From the NCBI GenBank assembly GCA_016642085.1, contig VOQV01000004.1, positions 18,622-82,621 on the forward strand: a stretch of DNA of 64,000 nt, in the 5' to 3' direction. The stretch comes from Pantoea sp. Brub. GTDB lineage: Bacteria; Pseudomonadota; Gammaproteobacteria; Enterobacterales; Enterobacteriaceae. Under the pieces are notes generated by a model. It was not told the origin of the DNA, searched no databases, and saw nothing but the letters and a program-made list of their open reading frames with translations. A program made the translations under genes and the position numbers. Below, piece after piece: positions 13,944 to 27,939 of the stretch; position 1 is the stretch's first letter; every line of letters begins with the position of its first letter.

Positions 13944-15029
13944 ATGGCTGGGAATAGTATCGGTGAGTTGTTTCGCGTAACTACATTTGGTGAATCACAT
14001 GGAACTGCATTAGGTTGTATAGTTGATGGTATGCCACCTGGTATGTCATTAAATATATTGGATATTCAACATGATTTAGATCGTCGTTGTCCTGGCAAAT
14101 CATATTATACTACTCAACGTCGTGAGTTAGATCAAATAAAAATATTATCAGGTATATTCCAAGGGATTACTACCGGCACTTCTATTGGTTTATTAATTGA
14201 AAATATAGATCATAGATCTCAAGATTATGAATTCATTAAACATAAATTCCGTCCAGGACATGCTGATTATACCTATCAAAAAAAATACGGTATACGTGAT
14301 TATAGAGGAGGTGGACGTTCTTCAGCACGTGAAACCGTAATGCGTGTAGCAGCAGGTGCAATTGCAAAAAAATATCTTAAAATAAAATTTGGGCTGTTAA
14401 TTAGAGGGTATTTATCACAAATAGGTAACATTAAATGTAACTTTGATGATTGGAATTTAGTTGAACAAAATCCATTTTTTTGTCCAAATTTAAATAATTT
14501 AAAAGATATAGATCAGTTAATTCGTTCTTTAAAAAAAGAAGGAGATTCTATTGGAGCTAAATTAACTGTTGTAGCAGAAAATGTTCCAGCTGGTTTAGGT
14601 GAACCAGTCTTTGATAAATTAGATGCAGATTTAGCACATGCTTTTATGAGTATCAATGCCGTTAAAGGTGTAGAAATCGGTGATGGTTTTGCAGTTATTA
14701 ACCAAAGAGGAACTCAACATCGTGATGAAATTAGAATAAATGGTTTTCAAAGTAATCATGCTGGAGGTATATTAGGTGGTATTAGTAGTGGACAAATAAT
14801 TAATGTAAATTTAGCAATAAAACCTACATCTAGTATTGCTTTATCTGGAAAAACTATTAATGAAAATAAAGAAGAATTGAATATAGAAACTAAAGGACGT
14901 CATGACCCATGTGTTGGAATTCGTGCTATTCCTATTGTTGAAGCTATGATGGCTATAATATTAATGGATCATGTGCTAAGAAACAATGCACAATGTATAG
15001 ATGTAAAAAATACTACATTTTTTATTTAA
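13944..15029 (+). CDS. aroC: Chorismate synthase
   Basis: 361 aa, [47 protein letters not shown]. Confidence 0.98.
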   Translation: MAGNSIGELFRVTTFGESHGTALGCIVDGMPPGMSLNILDIQHDLDRRCPGKSYYTTQRRELDQIKILSGIFQGITTGTSIGLLIENIDHRSQDYEFIKHKFRPGHADYTYQKKYGIRDYRGGGRSSARETVMRVAAGAIAKKYLKIKFGLLIRGYLSQIGNIKCNFDDWNLVEQNPFFCPNLNNLKDIDQLIRSLKKEGDSIGAKLTVVAENVPAGLGEPVFDKLDADLAHAFMSINAVKGVEIGDGFAVINQRGTQHRDEIRINGFQSNHAGGILGGISSGQIINVNLAIKPTSSIALSGKTINENKEELNIETKGRHDPCVGIRAIPIVEAMMAIILMDHVLRNNAQCIDVKNTTFFI

Positions 15030-15130
15030 ATTAATAAACAATATACATTAAAATTCATTAATTAAAAATTATAAATACACATGTATTTTTATGACAATTA
15101 TGTTACATAATTTTTTTAAATCAATTGAAA

Positions 15131-15159
15131 AAATCTCTTATATATTTAATAAGAGATTT
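15131..15159 (+). terminator. Terminator-like hairpin after aroC
   Basis: aaatctctta-tatatttaa-taagagattt. Confidence 0.5.
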
Positions 15160-15401
15160 ATATATTATACAAATCAATAATGATTTAATCATTCAACTTA
15201 ACCAGGTTATCTTTAATAAGATTGTATTTATTTGAATTAAAGTAAACATATTATTTCATTTGAATAAATTATATTAGTATAATGGAATAATGTATTATCT
15301 ATTGAATAATTAAATTATTTACAATATATAAAATATTCATTCTAATATTCAAAATAGATTTTGTATCTCAATTAATATAATAATACAAGGAGATTCATTT
15401 A

Positions 15402-16619
15402 ATGAAACGTGCTGTTATTACTGGATTGGGAATCATTTCTAGTATAGGGAATAATCAAAAAGAAGTATTTTATTCCCTGAAAGAAGGTCGTTCTGGTATT
15501 ACCTTTTCTCAAGAAATGAAACATTCCGGTATGCGCAGTCATGTTTGGGGTAATATAAAACTAGACACTACAGGATTAATTGATAGAAAAATTTTACGTT
15601 TCATGAATGATGCATCTATTTATGCTTACTTATCAATGCAAGAAGCTATAAAAGATTCAGGATTAAATATACAAATATATCAAAATAATCCACGAGTTGG
15701 TATTATTGTAGGATCAGGAGGAGGCTCTCCGCATTTTCAAGTTGTTGGTGCTGATGCAATGCGTAGTCCACGTGGTTTAAAATCTGTAGGTCCATATATA
15801 GTAACTAAGGCTATGGCTTCTGGAGTGTCTGCTTGTCTTGCTACTTATTTTAAAATTCATGGAATAAATTATTCAATTAGTTCAGCTTGTGCTACATCTG
15901 CTCATTGCATTGGCAATGCAGTTGAACAAATTCAATTAGGTAAACAAGATATTGTTTTTGCAGGTGGAGGAGAAGAATTGTCTTGGGAAATGGCCTGTGA
16001 ATTTGATGCTATGGGTGCATTGTCTACTAATTATAATAACACTCCTGAAAAAGCATCTCGTGTTTATGACAGCAATCGTGATGGTTTTGTAATAGCAGGT
16101 GGTGGTGGTATTGTTGTAGTTGAAGAATTAGAGCATGCATTAATGAGAGACGCAAATATTTATGCAGAAGTTGTCGGTTATGGTGCTACATCAGATGGTT
16201 TGAATATGGTTGTTCCATCAGGTGAAGGAGCTATGCGTTGTATGAGTACAGCAATAAAACATATTAACGATCCAATAGATTATTTAAACAGTCATGGAAC
16301 ATCTACATTAATAGGAGATTTAGTAGAATTAAATGCTATTCATAGCGTATTTGGTAATAATATACCATATATCTCTGCTACTAAATCTATGACTGGCCAT
16401 TCCTTAGGTGCATCCGGTGTTCAGGAAATAATTTATTGTTTAATTATGTTAAAATATAATTTTATAGCACCAAGTATTAATATTGATCTATTAGATACAA
16501 ATGCTAAAGGAAGTAATATTATAACTAAACCTACTAATAGTATATTAAATATTGTTATGTCTAATAGTTTCGGTTTTGGTGGAACTAATGCTACATTAGT
16601 AATGCAGAAATATCACTAA
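15402..16619 (+). CDS. fabB: Beta-ketoacyl-ACP synthase I
   Basis: 405 aa, [12 protein letters not shown] active-site Cys region, [21 protein letters not shown]. Confidence 0.98.
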   Translation: MKRAVITGLGIISSIGNNQKEVFYSLKEGRSGITFSQEMKHSGMRSHVWGNIKLDTTGLIDRKILRFMNDASIYAYLSMQEAIKDSGLNIQIYQNNPRVGIIVGSGGGSPHFQVVGADAMRSPRGLKSVGPYIVTKAMASGVSACLATYFKIHGINYSISSACATSAHCIGNAVEQIQLGKQDIVFAGGGEELSWEMACEFDAMGALSTNYNNTPEKASRVYDSNRDGFVIAGGGGIVVVEELEHALMRDANIYAEVVGYGATSDGLNMVVPSGEGAMRCMSTAIKHINDPIDYLNSHGTSTLIGDLVELNAIHSVFGNNIPYISATKSMTGHSLGASGVQEIIYCLIMLKYNFIAPSINIDLLDTNAKGSNIITKPTNSILNIVMSNSFGFGGTNATLVMQKYH

Positions 16620-16770
16620 TGAAACTCTTAAGATAATAATATACAATATAATATTTGTATAAATTAATTATTTAGTAATACCATTATGATTTATTATTAC
16701 TGTTTTCCCATCTAGGTTTTGTCATTACATTAAAATTATTTTTAAATTCATTGATATACAAGGCATATAT

Positions 16771-17903
16771 ATGAAAATTTTAATTGATGAAAATATTCCT
16801 TACTCTTATGAAATATTTAGGAATACTGGAGATGTAATTAAAATTACTGGTCGTACATTAAAAAAAAAAATTTATTAAATATTGATGCATTAATCATACG
16901 TTCAGTTACAAAAATTAATGAAGATTTATTAAAAGACCAATCAATAAAATTTATAGGTACAACTACATCTGGTATTGATCATGTTGATCAAAAATTTTTA
17001 ATGAAATCAGGAATTGAGTTTGCTTATGCTCCAGGTTGTAATTCTACTGCTGTAGCAGAATATGTTTTTTCTGCTTTGCTTTTTTTAGCAGAACATTATA
17101 ATTTTGAACTGAACAAAAGAATAGTAGGTATAGTAGGATTAGGCCATATCGGGACAAAATTACAAAAAATATTAGAGGCATGGGGAGTAAAAATTTTAAC
17201 GTGTGATCCAATACGTTCTGCTAGAGGTGATGTTGGTACATTTTATTCCTTAAATGATTTAATTAAAAAAGTTGATGTACTAACTTTTCATACTCCTTTA
17301 TTGCATTATGGTTTGTATAACACTTTTCATATGATGAATGAAAAATTATTAATGTCGTTACGTCCAAACACTATTTTAATTAATTCTAGTAGAGGTTCAG
17401 TAATTAATAATAATATTTTACTAAAAGTATTAAAAATAAGAAAAGATCTAAAAGTCGTATTAGATGTATGGGAAAATGAACCAAAAATATCAATTGATTT
17501 AGTTAATAACGTAAACATTGCTACAGCTCATATTGCCGGTTATACTTTAGAAGGAAAAATACGAGGTGCAATTCATATTTTTAAATGCTGGTGTAAGTTT
17601 ATAAATCAACCTCAAAAAATAGATATTAATGATTTTTTACCTAGTAATCAATATAAAGAAATTGTATTGCATGGTATGATTAATCAAAGTATATTATATA
17701 GTTTAGTAAACTTAACATATAATATATATAAAGATAATACATTATTGCGTAATCTTGTAACACAACCAAAAGGTTTTGATAATTTGCGTAAATTTTATAA
17801 AGATCGCAGAGAATGGTTTTCTTTGAAAATTAAATGTGATTTACGAATAACTTGCAAAATTTTAAAACAACTTGGATTTAATAGTTTTTTTATTAAGCGT
17901 TAA
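16771..17903 (+). CDS. pdxB: Erythronate-4-phosphate dehydrogenase, reading frame interrupted at poly(A) tract 16860-16870 (candidate transcriptional slippage or pseudogene)
   Basis: Frame 1: MKILIDENIPYSYEIFRNTGDVIKITGRTLKK; after the A11 run the homology continues in another frame: NLLNIDALIIRSVTKINEDLLKDQSIKFIGTTTSGIDHVDQKFLMKSGIEFAYAPGCNSTAVAEYVF... to 17903. Confidence 0.93.
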
Positions 17904-17946
17904 TTATTATAAACCTAATATATTTATTTAATGTGAACACAGGAAT

Positions 17947-18759
17947 TTGTTTATTATCACCTTTAATAGAGAAGTAAAAAAATTAGCTATGGGTATTGAA
18001 TATGATGGAACTAATTACTTTGGATGGCAACGTCAAAAAGAAGTTGTTAGTATACAAGAAAAATTAGAAGATGCCTTATCTAAAATAGCTAATCATTCAA
18101 TCAATATTTTTTGTGCTGGTAGAACAGATGTAGGAGTACACAGTACTGGTCAAGTTATACATTTTGAAACAAATGTTTATCGTAATAATCATGCTTGGAC
18201 AAGAGGTGTTAATTCTAATTTACCAAATGATATTGCTGTGCTTTGGGTCAAAGAAGTACCGTATGAATTTCATGCAAGATATAGTGCTATAGCTCGTAGA
18301 TATCGTTATATAATATATAATCATACTCTTAGACCAGCTATTTTATATAAAGGTTTAACTTATTGTTATAATCTACTTGATATACAAAAAATGCAACGTT
18401 CTAGTAAATGTTTACTGGGAGAGAATAATTTTTCGTCATTTTGTTCGTCATTATGCCAATTAAAGAAACCATATAGAAATATAAAATATATTGATATAAT
18501 ACGTCATGGTAGATATATAATATTTGATATTATAGCGAATTCTTTTTTATATCATATGGTACGTAATATTGTAGGCAATTTAATTGAAATTGGTTGCGAC
18601 AAAAAACCAGAATCTTGGATTGAATATCTTTTACTATCTGAAAATAAACAATTAGTTACTAAAACAGCTAAAGCAAAAGGTCTTTATTTAGTTAAAGTAT
18701 ATTATCCTCTGAGATTTGGTTTACCTAAAATTCCTATAGGACCTTTATTTCTTAATTGA
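17947..18759 (+). CDS. truA: tRNA pseudouridine(38-40) synthase
   Basis: [31 protein letters not shown]; likely TTG start. Confidence 0.96.
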   Translation: MFIITFNREVKKLAMGIEYDGTNYFGWQRQKEVVSIQEKLEDALSKIANHSINIFCAGRTDVGVHSTGQVIHFETNVYRNNHAWTRGVNSNLPNDIAVLWVKEVPYEFHARYSAIARRYRYIIYNHTLRPAILYKGLTYCYNLLDIQKMQRSSKCLLGENNFSSFCSSLCQLKKPYRNIKYIDIIRHGRYIIFDIIANSFLYHMVRNIVGNLIEIGCDKKPESWIEYLLLSENKQLVTKTAKAKGLYLVKVYYPLRFGLPKIPIGPLFLN

Positions 18760-18854
18760 TTTTTTTAAAAAATTAATATCAATTTATAGCAATAAATATT
18801 ATATTAATAATATCTAAATAAAATAAATTAAATTTGATCACGGATCTAAACTCA

Positions 18855-19724
18855 ATGAGTTGGCTTGAACGTATATTTAATAAAAACAATATTAAATCTG
18901 TAAAACGAGCTAATATTCCAAGTGGAATATGGACTAAATGTGATCAATGTAATCAAATTTTATATCGTGCAGAATTAGAACGTAATCTTCAAGTATGTCC
19001 CAAATGTGATTATCATATGCGTATAAATGCTCGTGATCGTCTTGATGCATTTTTAGATAAAAATTTTTTGACAGAAATAGGTAGTAAATTAGAACCAAAA
19101 GATATATTAAAATTCCGTGATTTAAAAAAATATAAAGATCGTTTGATAATTGCTCAAAAAGAAACTAATGAAAAAGATGCTTTAGTTGTTATGAAAGGTA
19201 AATTATATAATATGCCAATTGTAGCAGCAGCATTTGAGTTTGGGTTTATGGGGGGGTCAATGGGTTCAGTTGTTGGAGCACGTTTTATATTAGCAATTGA
19301 ACAAGTTTTAAAAGATAATTGTCCATTAGTTTGTTTTTCTGCTAGTGGTGGAGCACGTATGCAAGAAGCTTTAATATCTTTGATGCAAATGGCTAAAACC
19401 AGTGCAGGATTAGCAAGAATGCAACATGTTGGTTTACCGTATATTTCTGTACTTACAGATCCAACTATGGGAGGAGTATCTGCTAGTTTTGCTATGTTAG
19501 GTGATTTGAATATAGCAGAACCACAAGCATTAATAGGTTTTGCAGGTCCACGTGTTATTGAACAAACTGTAAGGGAAAAATTACCTATAGGTTTCCAACG
19601 CAGTGAATTTTTAATTGAAAAAGGAGCTATAGATATGATAATTAGTCGTCCGCAGATACGTTATAAATTAGCTAATCTTCTAGCAAAGATAATGAATTTC
19701 CCAAAACCTATTAATAATGATTAA
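18855..19724 (+). CDS. accD: Acetyl-CoA carboxylase carboxyltransferase subunit beta
   Basis: CDQC...CPKC zinc finger, [11 protein letters not shown]; start at MSWLERIF. Confidence 0.97.
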   Translation: MSWLERIFNKNNIKSVKRANIPSGIWTKCDQCNQILYRAELERNLQVCPKCDYHMRINARDRLDAFLDKNFLTEIGSKLEPKDILKFRDLKKYKDRLIIAQKETNEKDALVVMKGKLYNMPIVAAAFEFGFMGGSMGSVVGARFILAIEQVLKDNCPLVCFSASGGARMQEALISLMQMAKTSAGLARMQHVGLPYISVLTDPTMGGVSASFAMLGDLNIAEPQALIGFAGPRVIEQTVREKLPIGFQRSEFLIEKGAIDMIISRPQIRYKLANLLAKIMNFPKPINND

Positions 19725-19763
19725 TTATTATTAAATGTAATCATTACTCATAATATAAAAAAT

Positions 19764-21014
19764 ATGCATAATATTTTTAACTTTCAAGACAATGATTCTT
19801 TAAAATCATGGATTAATTATTTAGAAAATTTACATACTAAAACTATTAATTTAAATCTAGATAATGTCTACTTAGTTGCAAACAGATTACAGTTATTAAA
19901 TCCTGCAAAATTTGTTTTTATAGTTACTGGTACAAATGGCAAAGGAACTACTTGTTATGTTTTAGAAAAATTATTAATAAATGCTGGATATAGTGTCGGT
20001 GTTTATAATTCTCCACATCTTATAAATTATACTGAAAGAGTACGAATTCAAGGACAAGAACTTAGTGATGCACAACATGTTAATAGTTTTTTGAACATTG
20101 AATTAAATCGTAAAAATACTTTATTAACTTATTTTGAATTTAGTACTTTATCAGCATTGCATTTGTTTAAAATAATAAAACTTGATGTAGTAATATTAGA
20201 AGTAGGACTAGGTGGCAGATTAGATGCTACTAATATTATTGATGCAGATATTGCAATTATTACTAATATCGATTTAGATCACACGAATTTTTTAGGTAAC
20301 ACTCGTGAAAGTATTGGCCGTGAAAAAGCAGGAGTTTTTCGTACAAATAAATTAGCAATAGTTGCGGAACAAAATATGCCAAATAGTATTTCAACAATTG
20401 CCAAACAAAAAAATACAAAATTATTAAAAATTCATCAAGAATGGAATTATAAAACAACAAATCTAAACTGGTCACTATATGATAGTTATGGAAAACTGGA
20501 AAATTTGCCTTTACTAAATATTCCATTAGTAAATGCAGCTAGTGCTTTAGTAGCATTACGCTCTGCAAAATTTAAAATAAGTGAACTAAATATTCGTCAG
20601 AATTTACCATGTATATCTATTCCTGGACGATTTCAAATTATTAATCAACATCCTAAAATTATTTTAGATGTAGCACATAATCCACATGCTGCGAATTATT
20701 TAGCTGCACGTTTAATATCTCTTAGAAAAATAGGTAAAATACATGCTATAGTTGGTATGTTGAAAGATAAAGATATTCAAGGGACACTTTGTGCTTTAGA
20801 AATGCAGGTAGATTATTGGTATTGTATAACACTTAATTGTCCACGTGGTGCTAAAGGTGATCAACTATCAACATATCTTGTAAAATCTCAAGTTTTTTCA
20901 GATATTAAAAACGCTTGGCAAACAGCATTGAAGAAACTAAACACACAAGATATATTATTAGTATTTGGTTCTTTTTATACTGTTGCTCAATTTATAAATT
21001 TAGTTAAAAGATAA
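19764..21014 (+). CDS. folC: Bifunctional dihydrofolate/folylpolyglutamate synthase
   Basis: VTGTNGKGTTCYVLEKLL P-loop, LDVAHNPHA. Confidence 0.96.
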   Translation: MHNIFNFQDNDSLKSWINYLENLHTKTINLNLDNVYLVANRLQLLNPAKFVFIVTGTNGKGTTCYVLEKLLINAGYSVGVYNSPHLINYTERVRIQGQELSDAQHVNSFLNIELNRKNTLLTYFEFSTLSALHLFKIIKLDVVILEVGLGGRLDATNIIDADIAIITNIDLDHTNFLGNTRESIGREKAGVFRTNKLAIVAEQNMPNSISTIAKQKNTKLLKIHQEWNYKTTNLNWSLYDSYGKLENLPLLNIPLVNAASALVALRSAKFKISELNIRQNLPCISIPGRFQIINQHPKIILDVAHNPHAANYLAARLISLRKIGKIHAIVGMLKDKDIQGTLCALEMQVDYWYCITLNCPRGAKGDQLSTYLVKSQVFSDIKNAWQTALKKLNTQDILLVFGSFYTVAQFINLVKR

Positions 21015-21220
21015 AATTAAATTTAATGAATTAATTTTATGATATAATATTTATAAATAAAGATTAAATAATTATATTCAATTGTTAAATATTTTTTATA
21101 TCTTTTGACTTATTGATTGCAATATTTAATATGCATTTTATTATAAAAAAATAATATATTAAAAAACTAATTGTCAGTATATTTTGAATATATATATAAA
21201 ATATTTTATTGGATAATTAC

Positions 21221-21703
21221 ATGATTTGGATTGATTATATCATTATTGCTACAATTTTATTATCATCTGTTTTAAGTGCATTAAAAGGATTTACTAGAGA
21301 AATTTTATCTTTAATTACTTTGGGATTTGCATTTTTTATCACCATTCATTATCAATATGATTTTTTATCATGGATAGTTCGTTTATATGATGATAACCTA
21401 ATTAGTCGTTTATCATCTATATGTATACCTTTTATTGCTGTTATTATTATCGGAAAAATGTTAATTTATGTGCTTGATATCTTAGTAACGAAAATCGGTT
21501 TATCTGATATTAATAGAATCTTAGGAGTATTATTTGGAGTATTGAGAGGTATTTTAATCATAACTTTGATTGTTTATGTTCTAAATATATTTACTGATTT
21601 ACCTAATAGTTTAGATTGGAAAAAATCTCAATTAATTCCATTTATCAATGATATAATTAATTGTATTTTAAATTATATTAAAAATACTAGACTATTATTA
21701 TAA
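21221..21703 (+). CDS. cvpA: CvpA family membrane protein
   Basis: MIWIDYIIIATILLSSVLSALKGFTREILSL; immediately upstream of purF. Confidence 0.93.
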   Translation: MIWIDYIIIATILLSSVLSALKGFTREILSLITLGFAFFITIHYQYDFLSWIVRLYDDNLISRLSSICIPFIAVIIIGKMLIYVLDILVTKIGLSDINRILGVLFGVLRGILIITLIVYVLNIFTDLPNSLDWKKSQLIPFINDIINCILNYIKNTRLLL

Positions 21704-21739
21704 TACATTAAAATTACAATTTAATGAGGAAATTAAATA

Positions 21740-23272
21740 GTGTGTGGTATTGTCGGTATTGCTAGTTTTACTTCAGTAAACCAATCAATTTATGATGCAT
21801 TAACAGTACTTCAGCATCGTGGACAAGATGCTGCAGGTATTTGCTCTATAGATAAACTTAATTGTTTTCGTTTACGAAAAGCTAATGGATTAGTTAAAGA
21901 TGTTTTTCAAGCTAAACACATGCAATATTTACAAGGTAATATAGGTATTGGTCATGTAAGATATCCGACTGCAGGTAGTACTAGTGCTGCTGAAGCACAA
22001 CCTTTCTATGTTAACTCTCCATATGGTATTACTCTCGCTCACAATGGTAATTTAACTAATGTAAGTGAATTACGTAAACATTTACTAAGCAAGTGTCGAC
22101 GTCATATTAATACAACTTCAGATTCTGAAATCTTATTAAATATTCTTGCAGAAGAATTAAACCGTTTTCAGTTATGTCATTCACTTAAAGCAGCGAATAT
22201 ATTTAATGCTATTAGAGCAGTTCATAAAAAAATACGTGGAGCATATGCTGTAGTATCTATGATTATTGGTCATGGTATAGTAGCTTTTCGAGATCCTAAT
22301 GGAATAAGACCTCTTGTTTTAGGAAAAAGGGTAATTGTTGATGGGCGTACCGAATATATGGTTGCATCAGAAAGTGTAGCATTAGATGTATTAGGTTTTG
22401 AATGTATTCGAGATGTTTTACCTGGAGAAGCAATTTATATTAACAAACATCATAAACTATCTAGTAAACAATGCGCAATTAATCCAGTAAGTAATCCTTG
22501 CTTATTTGAATATGTATATTTTGCTAGACCAGATTCTTTTCTGGATAAGATTTCTGTTTATAGTGCTAGAGTACGTATGGGTACTAAACTTGGTGATAAA
22601 ATTTCTCGTAAATGGAAATCTATAAATATAGATGTGGTAATTCCAATTCCAGAAACTTCCAATGATATTGCATTGGAAATTGCACGTATTATTAACAAAC
22701 CATATCGTCAAGGTTTTGTAAAAAACAGATATGTTGGTCGTACATTTATTATGCCAAATAATAAATTAAGATATAACGCTGTAAAACGTAAACTTAATGT
22801 CAATAGAGCTGAATTTTTTAATAAAAATGTATTATTAGTAGATGATTCTATCGTGCGTGGTACTACGTCTAAACAAATTATAGAAATGGCACGTAATGCT
22901 GGTGCAAAAAATGTTTATTTAGCTTCTGCTGCACCAGAAATAAGATTTCCAAATGTTTACGGCATTAACATGCCTACTGTTAATGAATTGATTGCTCATG
23001 GGAGAAAAGTAGAAGAAATTTGTAAGCTTATTAAAGCTGATAGACTTATCTTTCAAGATCTTGAAGATTTAGTTGCAGCAGTACGAGTAGATAATCCAAG
23101 AATTACTCAATTTGAATGTTCTGTTTTTAATGGAAATTACGTTACTAAAGATATTAATACGCATTATTTAAAATCTCTTCAAGTATCTAATTTAAATACC
23201 AGTAATAATAAGCAACAGTATCCATATTCATCTGAAACAGAAAATCTTGAACTATATAATGAAGAAAATTAA
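21740..23272 (+). CDS. purF: Amidophosphoribosyltransferase
   Basis: GTG start then CGIVGIAS with catalytic Cys; [17 protein letters not shown] motif. Confidence 0.98.
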   Translation: MCGIVGIASFTSVNQSIYDALTVLQHRGQDAAGICSIDKLNCFRLRKANGLVKDVFQAKHMQYLQGNIGIGHVRYPTAGSTSAAEAQPFYVNSPYGITLAHNGNLTNVSELRKHLLSKCRRHINTTSDSEILLNILAEELNRFQLCHSLKAANIFNAIRAVHKKIRGAYAVVSMIIGHGIVAFRDPNGIRPLVLGKRVIVDGRTEYMVASESVALDVLGFECIRDVLPGEAIYINKHHKLSSKQCAINPVSNPCLFEYVYFARPDSFLDKISVYSARVRMGTKLGDKISRKWKSINIDVVIPIPETSNDIALEIARIINKPYRQGFVKNRYVGRTFIMPNNKLRYNAVKRKLNVNRAEFFNKNVLLVDDSIVRGTTSKQIIEMARNAGAKNVYLASAAPEIRFPNVYGINMPTVNELIAHGRKVEEICKLIKADRLIFQDLEDLVAAVRVDNPRITQFECSVFNGNYVTKDINTHYLKSLQVSNLNTSNNKQQYPYSSETENLELYNEEN

Positions 23273-23366
23273 AATTAATTTTAAATAAAATTTTATACAG
23301 CTATATTTTATATTAATGTTAACATTTTTTATATTATATATAGTGAAGTGCATTAAGGCTTGAATC

Positions 23367-23951
23367 ATGAAAAGACGAATTGTGATTGGAATTTCAGGTG
23401 CAAGTGGTGTAATTTATAGTGTGCGTATGTTAGAAATTTTAAAAAGAATACAAACAATAGAAACTCATCTTGTAATAAGCAAATCTTCTTATAAAACATT
23501 ACAAATAGAAAGTAAACTAAACATAAATAAAATGTCTACATTATGTGATACCGCTTATCATATAAATGATATAGCAGCAAGTATATCATCTGGTTCTTTT
23601 AAAACAATAGGTATGATTATTTTACCTTGTTCAATCAAAACTCTTTCAGGGGTAGTACATAGTTATGCTGATTCATTATTAATAAGAGCTGCTGATGTTA
23701 CATTAAAAGAACAACGTAAGTTGGTATTATGCTTACGTGAAACACCTTTGCATGTTGGACATTTACGTATGATGATTAATGCTGCGAAATTAGGTGCTAT
23801 TATTATGCCTATAATTCCAACATTTTATCATTATCCAAAAAGTATCAATGATATAATTGATCACATGATATATCGCATAATTGATCAATTTGATATAGAA
23901 ATACCTAACAATCTATTTAAACGTTGGCATGGTAAATATACAAAATTATAA
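23367..23951 (+). CDS. ubiX: Flavin prenyltransferase
   Basis: RIVIGISGASGVIYSVRMLEIL, LCLRETPLHVGHLRMM. Confidence 0.96.
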   Translation: MKRRIVIGISGASGVIYSVRMLEILKRIQTIETHLVISKSSYKTLQIESKLNINKMSTLCDTAYHINDIAASISSGSFKTIGMIILPCSIKTLSGVVHSYADSLLIRAADVTLKEQRKLVLCLRETPLHVGHLRMMINAAKLGAIIMPIIPTFYHYPKSINDIIDHMIYRIIDQFDIEIPNNLFKRWHGKYTKL

Positions 23952-23988
23952 ATAATTTAATATTCAATTTATAAAAAAAATATGTTTA

Positions 23989-26148
23989 CTAAAAACGTGT
24001 TTTATTTTTATTTTGCATTTTCTGTGATTGAATTGCAGTCAATGCAATTGTATAAACTATATCATCTACTAAAGCACCTCTTGATAAATCATTAACTGGT
24101 TTGTTTATACCTTGTAACATTGGACCAATAGAAGTTAAATTAGCTGTTCTTTGTACTGCTTTGTATGTAGTATTACCTGTATTTAAATCTGGAAAAATTA
24201 ATACTGTAGCCTTACCAGCAACTTGAGAATGTGGAGCTTTATGTTTTGCTACATCTTCGATTATTGCTGCATCATATTGTAATGGTCCATCTATAATTAA
24301 ATCTGGTCTTTTTTGCTTAGCAATAATTGTTGCTTGACGTACTTTTTCAACATCACTACCTTCACTAGAATTACCTGTTGAATAAGAAATCATAGCTACA
24401 CGAGGTTCAATTCCAAACGCTTTAGCCGAATCAGCTGATTGTATAGCAATTTCTGCTAATTGTACTGATGTTGGATCTGGGTTAATTGCACAATCTCCAT
24501 AAACTAGTACCTCTTCAGGTAGTAACATAAAAAAAATAGAAGAAATTAGTGAATTATTAGGTGCGGTTTTAATTAATTGTAATGATGGACGAATAGTATT
24601 TGCTGTAGTATGAATAGCACCAGATACTAAACCATCTACTTCATTTTGTTCTAACATCATAGTACCAAGAACTACATTATCTTTCAGTTGTTCTTCCGCA
24701 AGCACATGATTCATACCTTTATGTTTTCTTAATTCAATTAATCTTGGTATGTAGTTATTTCTAATCAAAATAGGATTTATCAATTCAATATTTTTTCCTA
24801 ACTTAATACCTTGTAATATAGCTATGCGTTTTATTTCATCTGGATTCCCTAATAAAATACAAGTAGTAATATTTTTACTTGCACAAATTGAAGCAGCTTT
24901 AATAGTGCGAGGTTCTTCTCCTTCTGGCAGTACTATACGTGTTTTTGATTTACGTGCTAGTTGAGTTAATTTATAACGAAATGCTGGAGGAGATAAACGA
25001 ATATTGTTTTTAGAATTTACAGTTAATGATTCAATCCATTTTGAATTGATGAAATTAGCGACATATTCTTGTATGTTTTCAATGCGCTGAACATCATCCA
25101 CTGGAATCTTTAAATCAAATTGCTGTATATTTAGTGAAGTTTGCCAGGTGTTTGTTTTAACCATAAAAACTGGTAATCCAGTTTTAAAAGCACGTTCACA
25201 TAATTTACTAATTTGATTATTTATTTTATGATTACCAGTTAATAATATAGCAGCAATTTCAACGCCATTCATTGTTGCTAGACAAGCTGCAACAAGCACA
25301 TCTGGACGATCAGCTGAAGTAACTAATAAAGATCCTTTATGGAAATATTTTAACATATTTGGCAAACTATAGCTACAAAAAGTTATTGATTTAATACGTC
25401 GAGTTTTAAGTTCACCTTCATTTATAAGAACAGCATTTAAATGATTATACATATCAATAGCTCTTGCAGCTATTAAATCAAAATTCCATGGAATGCTAGC
25501 TATTATGGGTACAGAACTATTATGAAACAATGGTAAATTATTATTAGTATTCAATAATTTTAATGAAGATTTTAATTTATTTGAAAAAAAATAGTGTATA
25601 TTATTTTGAACATCTATAGGTGCATTAATTTTGTTAACAATTACACCAATAATATTTTTATTTTCTTTATTACTAAAGATATTTTGCACTAATTTTAATT
25701 GTTCGTTTATTTCTAATAAAGTATCATTTTTTGGTGTTAAAATTAATATAATTTCTGCATTCAAAACTTTAGCTATTTCATAATTAAGAAAAATAGCAAG
25801 TTGGTTAGTTGGCATTAAACCTTCGATTAATATTACTTCAGCAGTATTTTTACTTGAATGATATTTAGCTATAATTTTTTCCATTAAAATATCATATTTA
25901 TTATTACTTAATAAAAATTTCACATATTTTTTATTTAATGGTTGATTTATAGGAATTGATTGTTTTTTTAAGATAATAGTACTTGTTTGATTTAATGAGT
26001 TAATATCTACATACGATTGTTCAATTGGTTTAAAAAAATTAACTCTAATACCTTTACGTTCCATGGATCGAATTACACCAATGGTGATAGTGGTTAAACC
26101 AACATTATTATTTGTTGGAATCAGTATAATTGTACGTGGCAAACTCAA
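23989..26148 (-). CDS. pta: Phosphate acetyltransferase (long, DRTGG-containing form)
   Basis: 719 aa, C-terminal PTA domain; upstream of it ackA. Confidence 0.97.
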   Translation of the reverse strand: MSLPRTIILIPTNNNVGLTTITIGVIRSMERKGIRVNFFKPIEQSYVDINSLNQTSTIILKKQSIPINQPLNKKYVKFLLSNNKYDILMEKIIAKYHSSKNTAEVILIEGLMPTNQLAIFLNYEIAKVLNAEIILILTPKNDTLLEINEQLKLVQNIFSNKENKNIIGVIVNKINAPIDVQNNIHYFFSNKLKSSLKLLNTNNNLPLFHNSSVPIIASIPWNFDLIAARAIDMYNHLNAVLINEGELKTRRIKSITFCSYSLPNMLKYFHKGSLLVTSADRPDVLVAACLATMNGVEIAAILLTGNHKINNQISKLCERAFKTGLPVFMVKTNTWQTSLNIQQFDLKIPVDDVQRIENIQEYVANFINSKWIESLTVNSKNNIRLSPPAFRYKLTQLARKSKTRIVLPEGEEPRTIKAASICASKNITTCILLGNPDEIKRIAILQGIKLGKNIELINPILIRNNYIPRLIELRKHKGMNHVLAEEQLKDNVVLGTMMLEQNEVDGLVSGAIHTTANTIRPSLQLIKTAPNNSLISSIFFMLLPEEVLVYGDCAINPDPTSVQLAEIAIQSADSAKAFGIEPRVAMISYSTGNSSEGSDVEKVRQATIIAKQKRPDLIIDGPLQYDAAIIEDVAKHKAPHSQVAGKATVLIFPDLNTGNTTYKAVQRTANLTSIGPMLQGINKPVNDLSRGALVDDIVYTIALTAIQSQKMQNKNKTRF

Positions 26149-26206
26149 TTCCTTTTATATGATAAAATACATTATGAATGAATTGAAACTAATCAAATAT
26201 TTGAAT

Positions 26207-27403
26207 TTATTTTATAAGATATGCAGTTTCTTTAGCTATTATTAATTCTTCATTAGTAGGTATAACTAATGCTAAACGTGTTCCAGTTTTATTGATATAT
26301 CCTAATTGACCAAATCTAGTACATAGATTGAGATCATGATCAATTTCAAAATTTAGCAGTTTTAATTTTTGTACAACTAATTTACGTACCATAGCAGAGT
26401 TTTCACCAATACCACCAGTAAATACTATAGCATCTAAATCATTATCCATTAATGTAATATAACCACCAATATATTTTGCAATACGATGACAAAATACATC
26501 CATAGCACGTTTAGCATTTTTTTGAATTTCATAATTTTCTTCAATATATCGACAATCATTAGTTATTTCTGATAATCCTAATAAACCAGATTCTTTAGTT
26601 AATAATTTATATATATTATTAATGCTCATTCCTAATTCTTTATAAAGAAAAAATATTATAGCAGGATCTATATCACCACTACGAGTGCCCATTACCAAAC
26701 CTTCTAATGGGGTTAATCCCATAGAGGTATCCACACATATACCATTTCGAATAGCGGATATAGAACTTCCATTACCTAAGTGACAAGTTATAATATTTAA
26801 TTTTTCTATAGATTTTTGTAATATAGCTGATGTTTTATGTGTAACATATAAATGACTAATACCATGTGCTCCATAGCGACGAATTCCATGTTTTTTATAA
26901 AATTTATATGGTAAAGCATATAAATAAGAAGATTCTGGAATTGTATTATGGAAAGTAGTATCAAACACTGCCACATTTGGAATATTAGGAAAATGTTTTA
27001 TTATTTGATTTATACCAATTAAATGTGCTGGAATATGTAATGGTGCAAATGGTTTAGCTTTTTTAATTTGTTCAATAATATTATTAGTTATAATTGTGGA
27101 TTTTGTTAAAATTTTACCACCATGAACAATACGGTGACCTATTGCAGTAATTTCATTTACAATAAAAAAATTTTTTTTAATAATTTTATTGATTATAAAA
27201 TTAAGAGCTTGTTGGTAAGAAATACTAGATCTCAAAAAAATCTGTTCTGTTTGATTCTTAAATTTCCATTTAATTTTAGATTCTGGAAGATTAATACATT
27301 CAGCTAAACCAGAGAGATATGTATTATCTTGATAAGGATTTAATATAGTAAACTTAATAGAAGAACTACCACAGTTTAAAACTAATATTAATTCATTAGA
27401 CAT
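26207..27403 (-). CDS. ackA: Acetate kinase
   Basis: [34 protein letters not shown]. Confidence 0.98.
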   Translation of the reverse strand: MSNELILVLNCGSSSIKFTILNPYQDNTYLSGLAECINLPESKIKWKFKNQTEQIFLRSSISYQQALNFIINKIIKKNFFIVNEITAIGHRIVHGGKILTKSTIITNNIIEQIKKAKPFAPLHIPAHLIGINQIIKHFPNIPNVAVFDTTFHNTIPESSYLYALPYKFYKKHGIRRYGAHGISHLYVTHKTSAILQKSIEKLNIITCHLGNGSSISAIRNGICVDTSMGLTPLEGLVMGTRSGDIDPAIIFFLYKELGMSINNIYKLLTKESGLLGLSEITNDCRYIEENYEIQKNAKRAMDVFCHRIAKYIGGYITLMDNDLDAIVFTGGIGENSAMVRKLVVQKLKLLNFEIDHDLNLCTRFGQLGYINKTGTRLALVIPTNEELIIAKETAYLIK

Positions 27404-27939
27404 CTAATATATCCTATATTATTAAATATTTTTATAAAAAATCGTAATTAAGAATATATAATAAATTTATTATGTCGTGTATATATTTAAAGTTATTATA
27501 TATTTTATATAAAAAAATCATTATTACATTATTGTATTTAGATAGCTATTTACTATTTTATTAATATATGATTTTGTATAAATTAATTTAGCGTTGATGA
27601 TAATACAGGAAATGATTTTTTATATATTTAGTATATAATATATAATTGTTATTTTAACCAAAAATCTTTTTCGTTCGATTATAAAATTAATAATTTTTTT
27701 GTTGTATTATTTTTAATAATTACTAATATTAACAATATCATGCTTATAACAGTAATATTTGTAATTAAACATTATTTTATTAAAATGAGCATTAGTGATT
27801 TTTTTTGTATTTATAATGATTGTATAAGAAAAAGTATTATACGAATTAAATTTTAACAAAAAAATTATTTAACATATGATATAGTGTTGATATACCATAG
27901 ATTATAATTTTTAACACATTTAATTAGGTTTGATAAATT

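Noticed and set aside
17001-17903. Treating the 300-aa ORF as a complete pdxB starting at MKSGIEF
   Set aside because: Homology continues upstream in the same frame to the poly(A) tract and then in another frame to ATG 16771, so this is a fragment of a frameshifted gene
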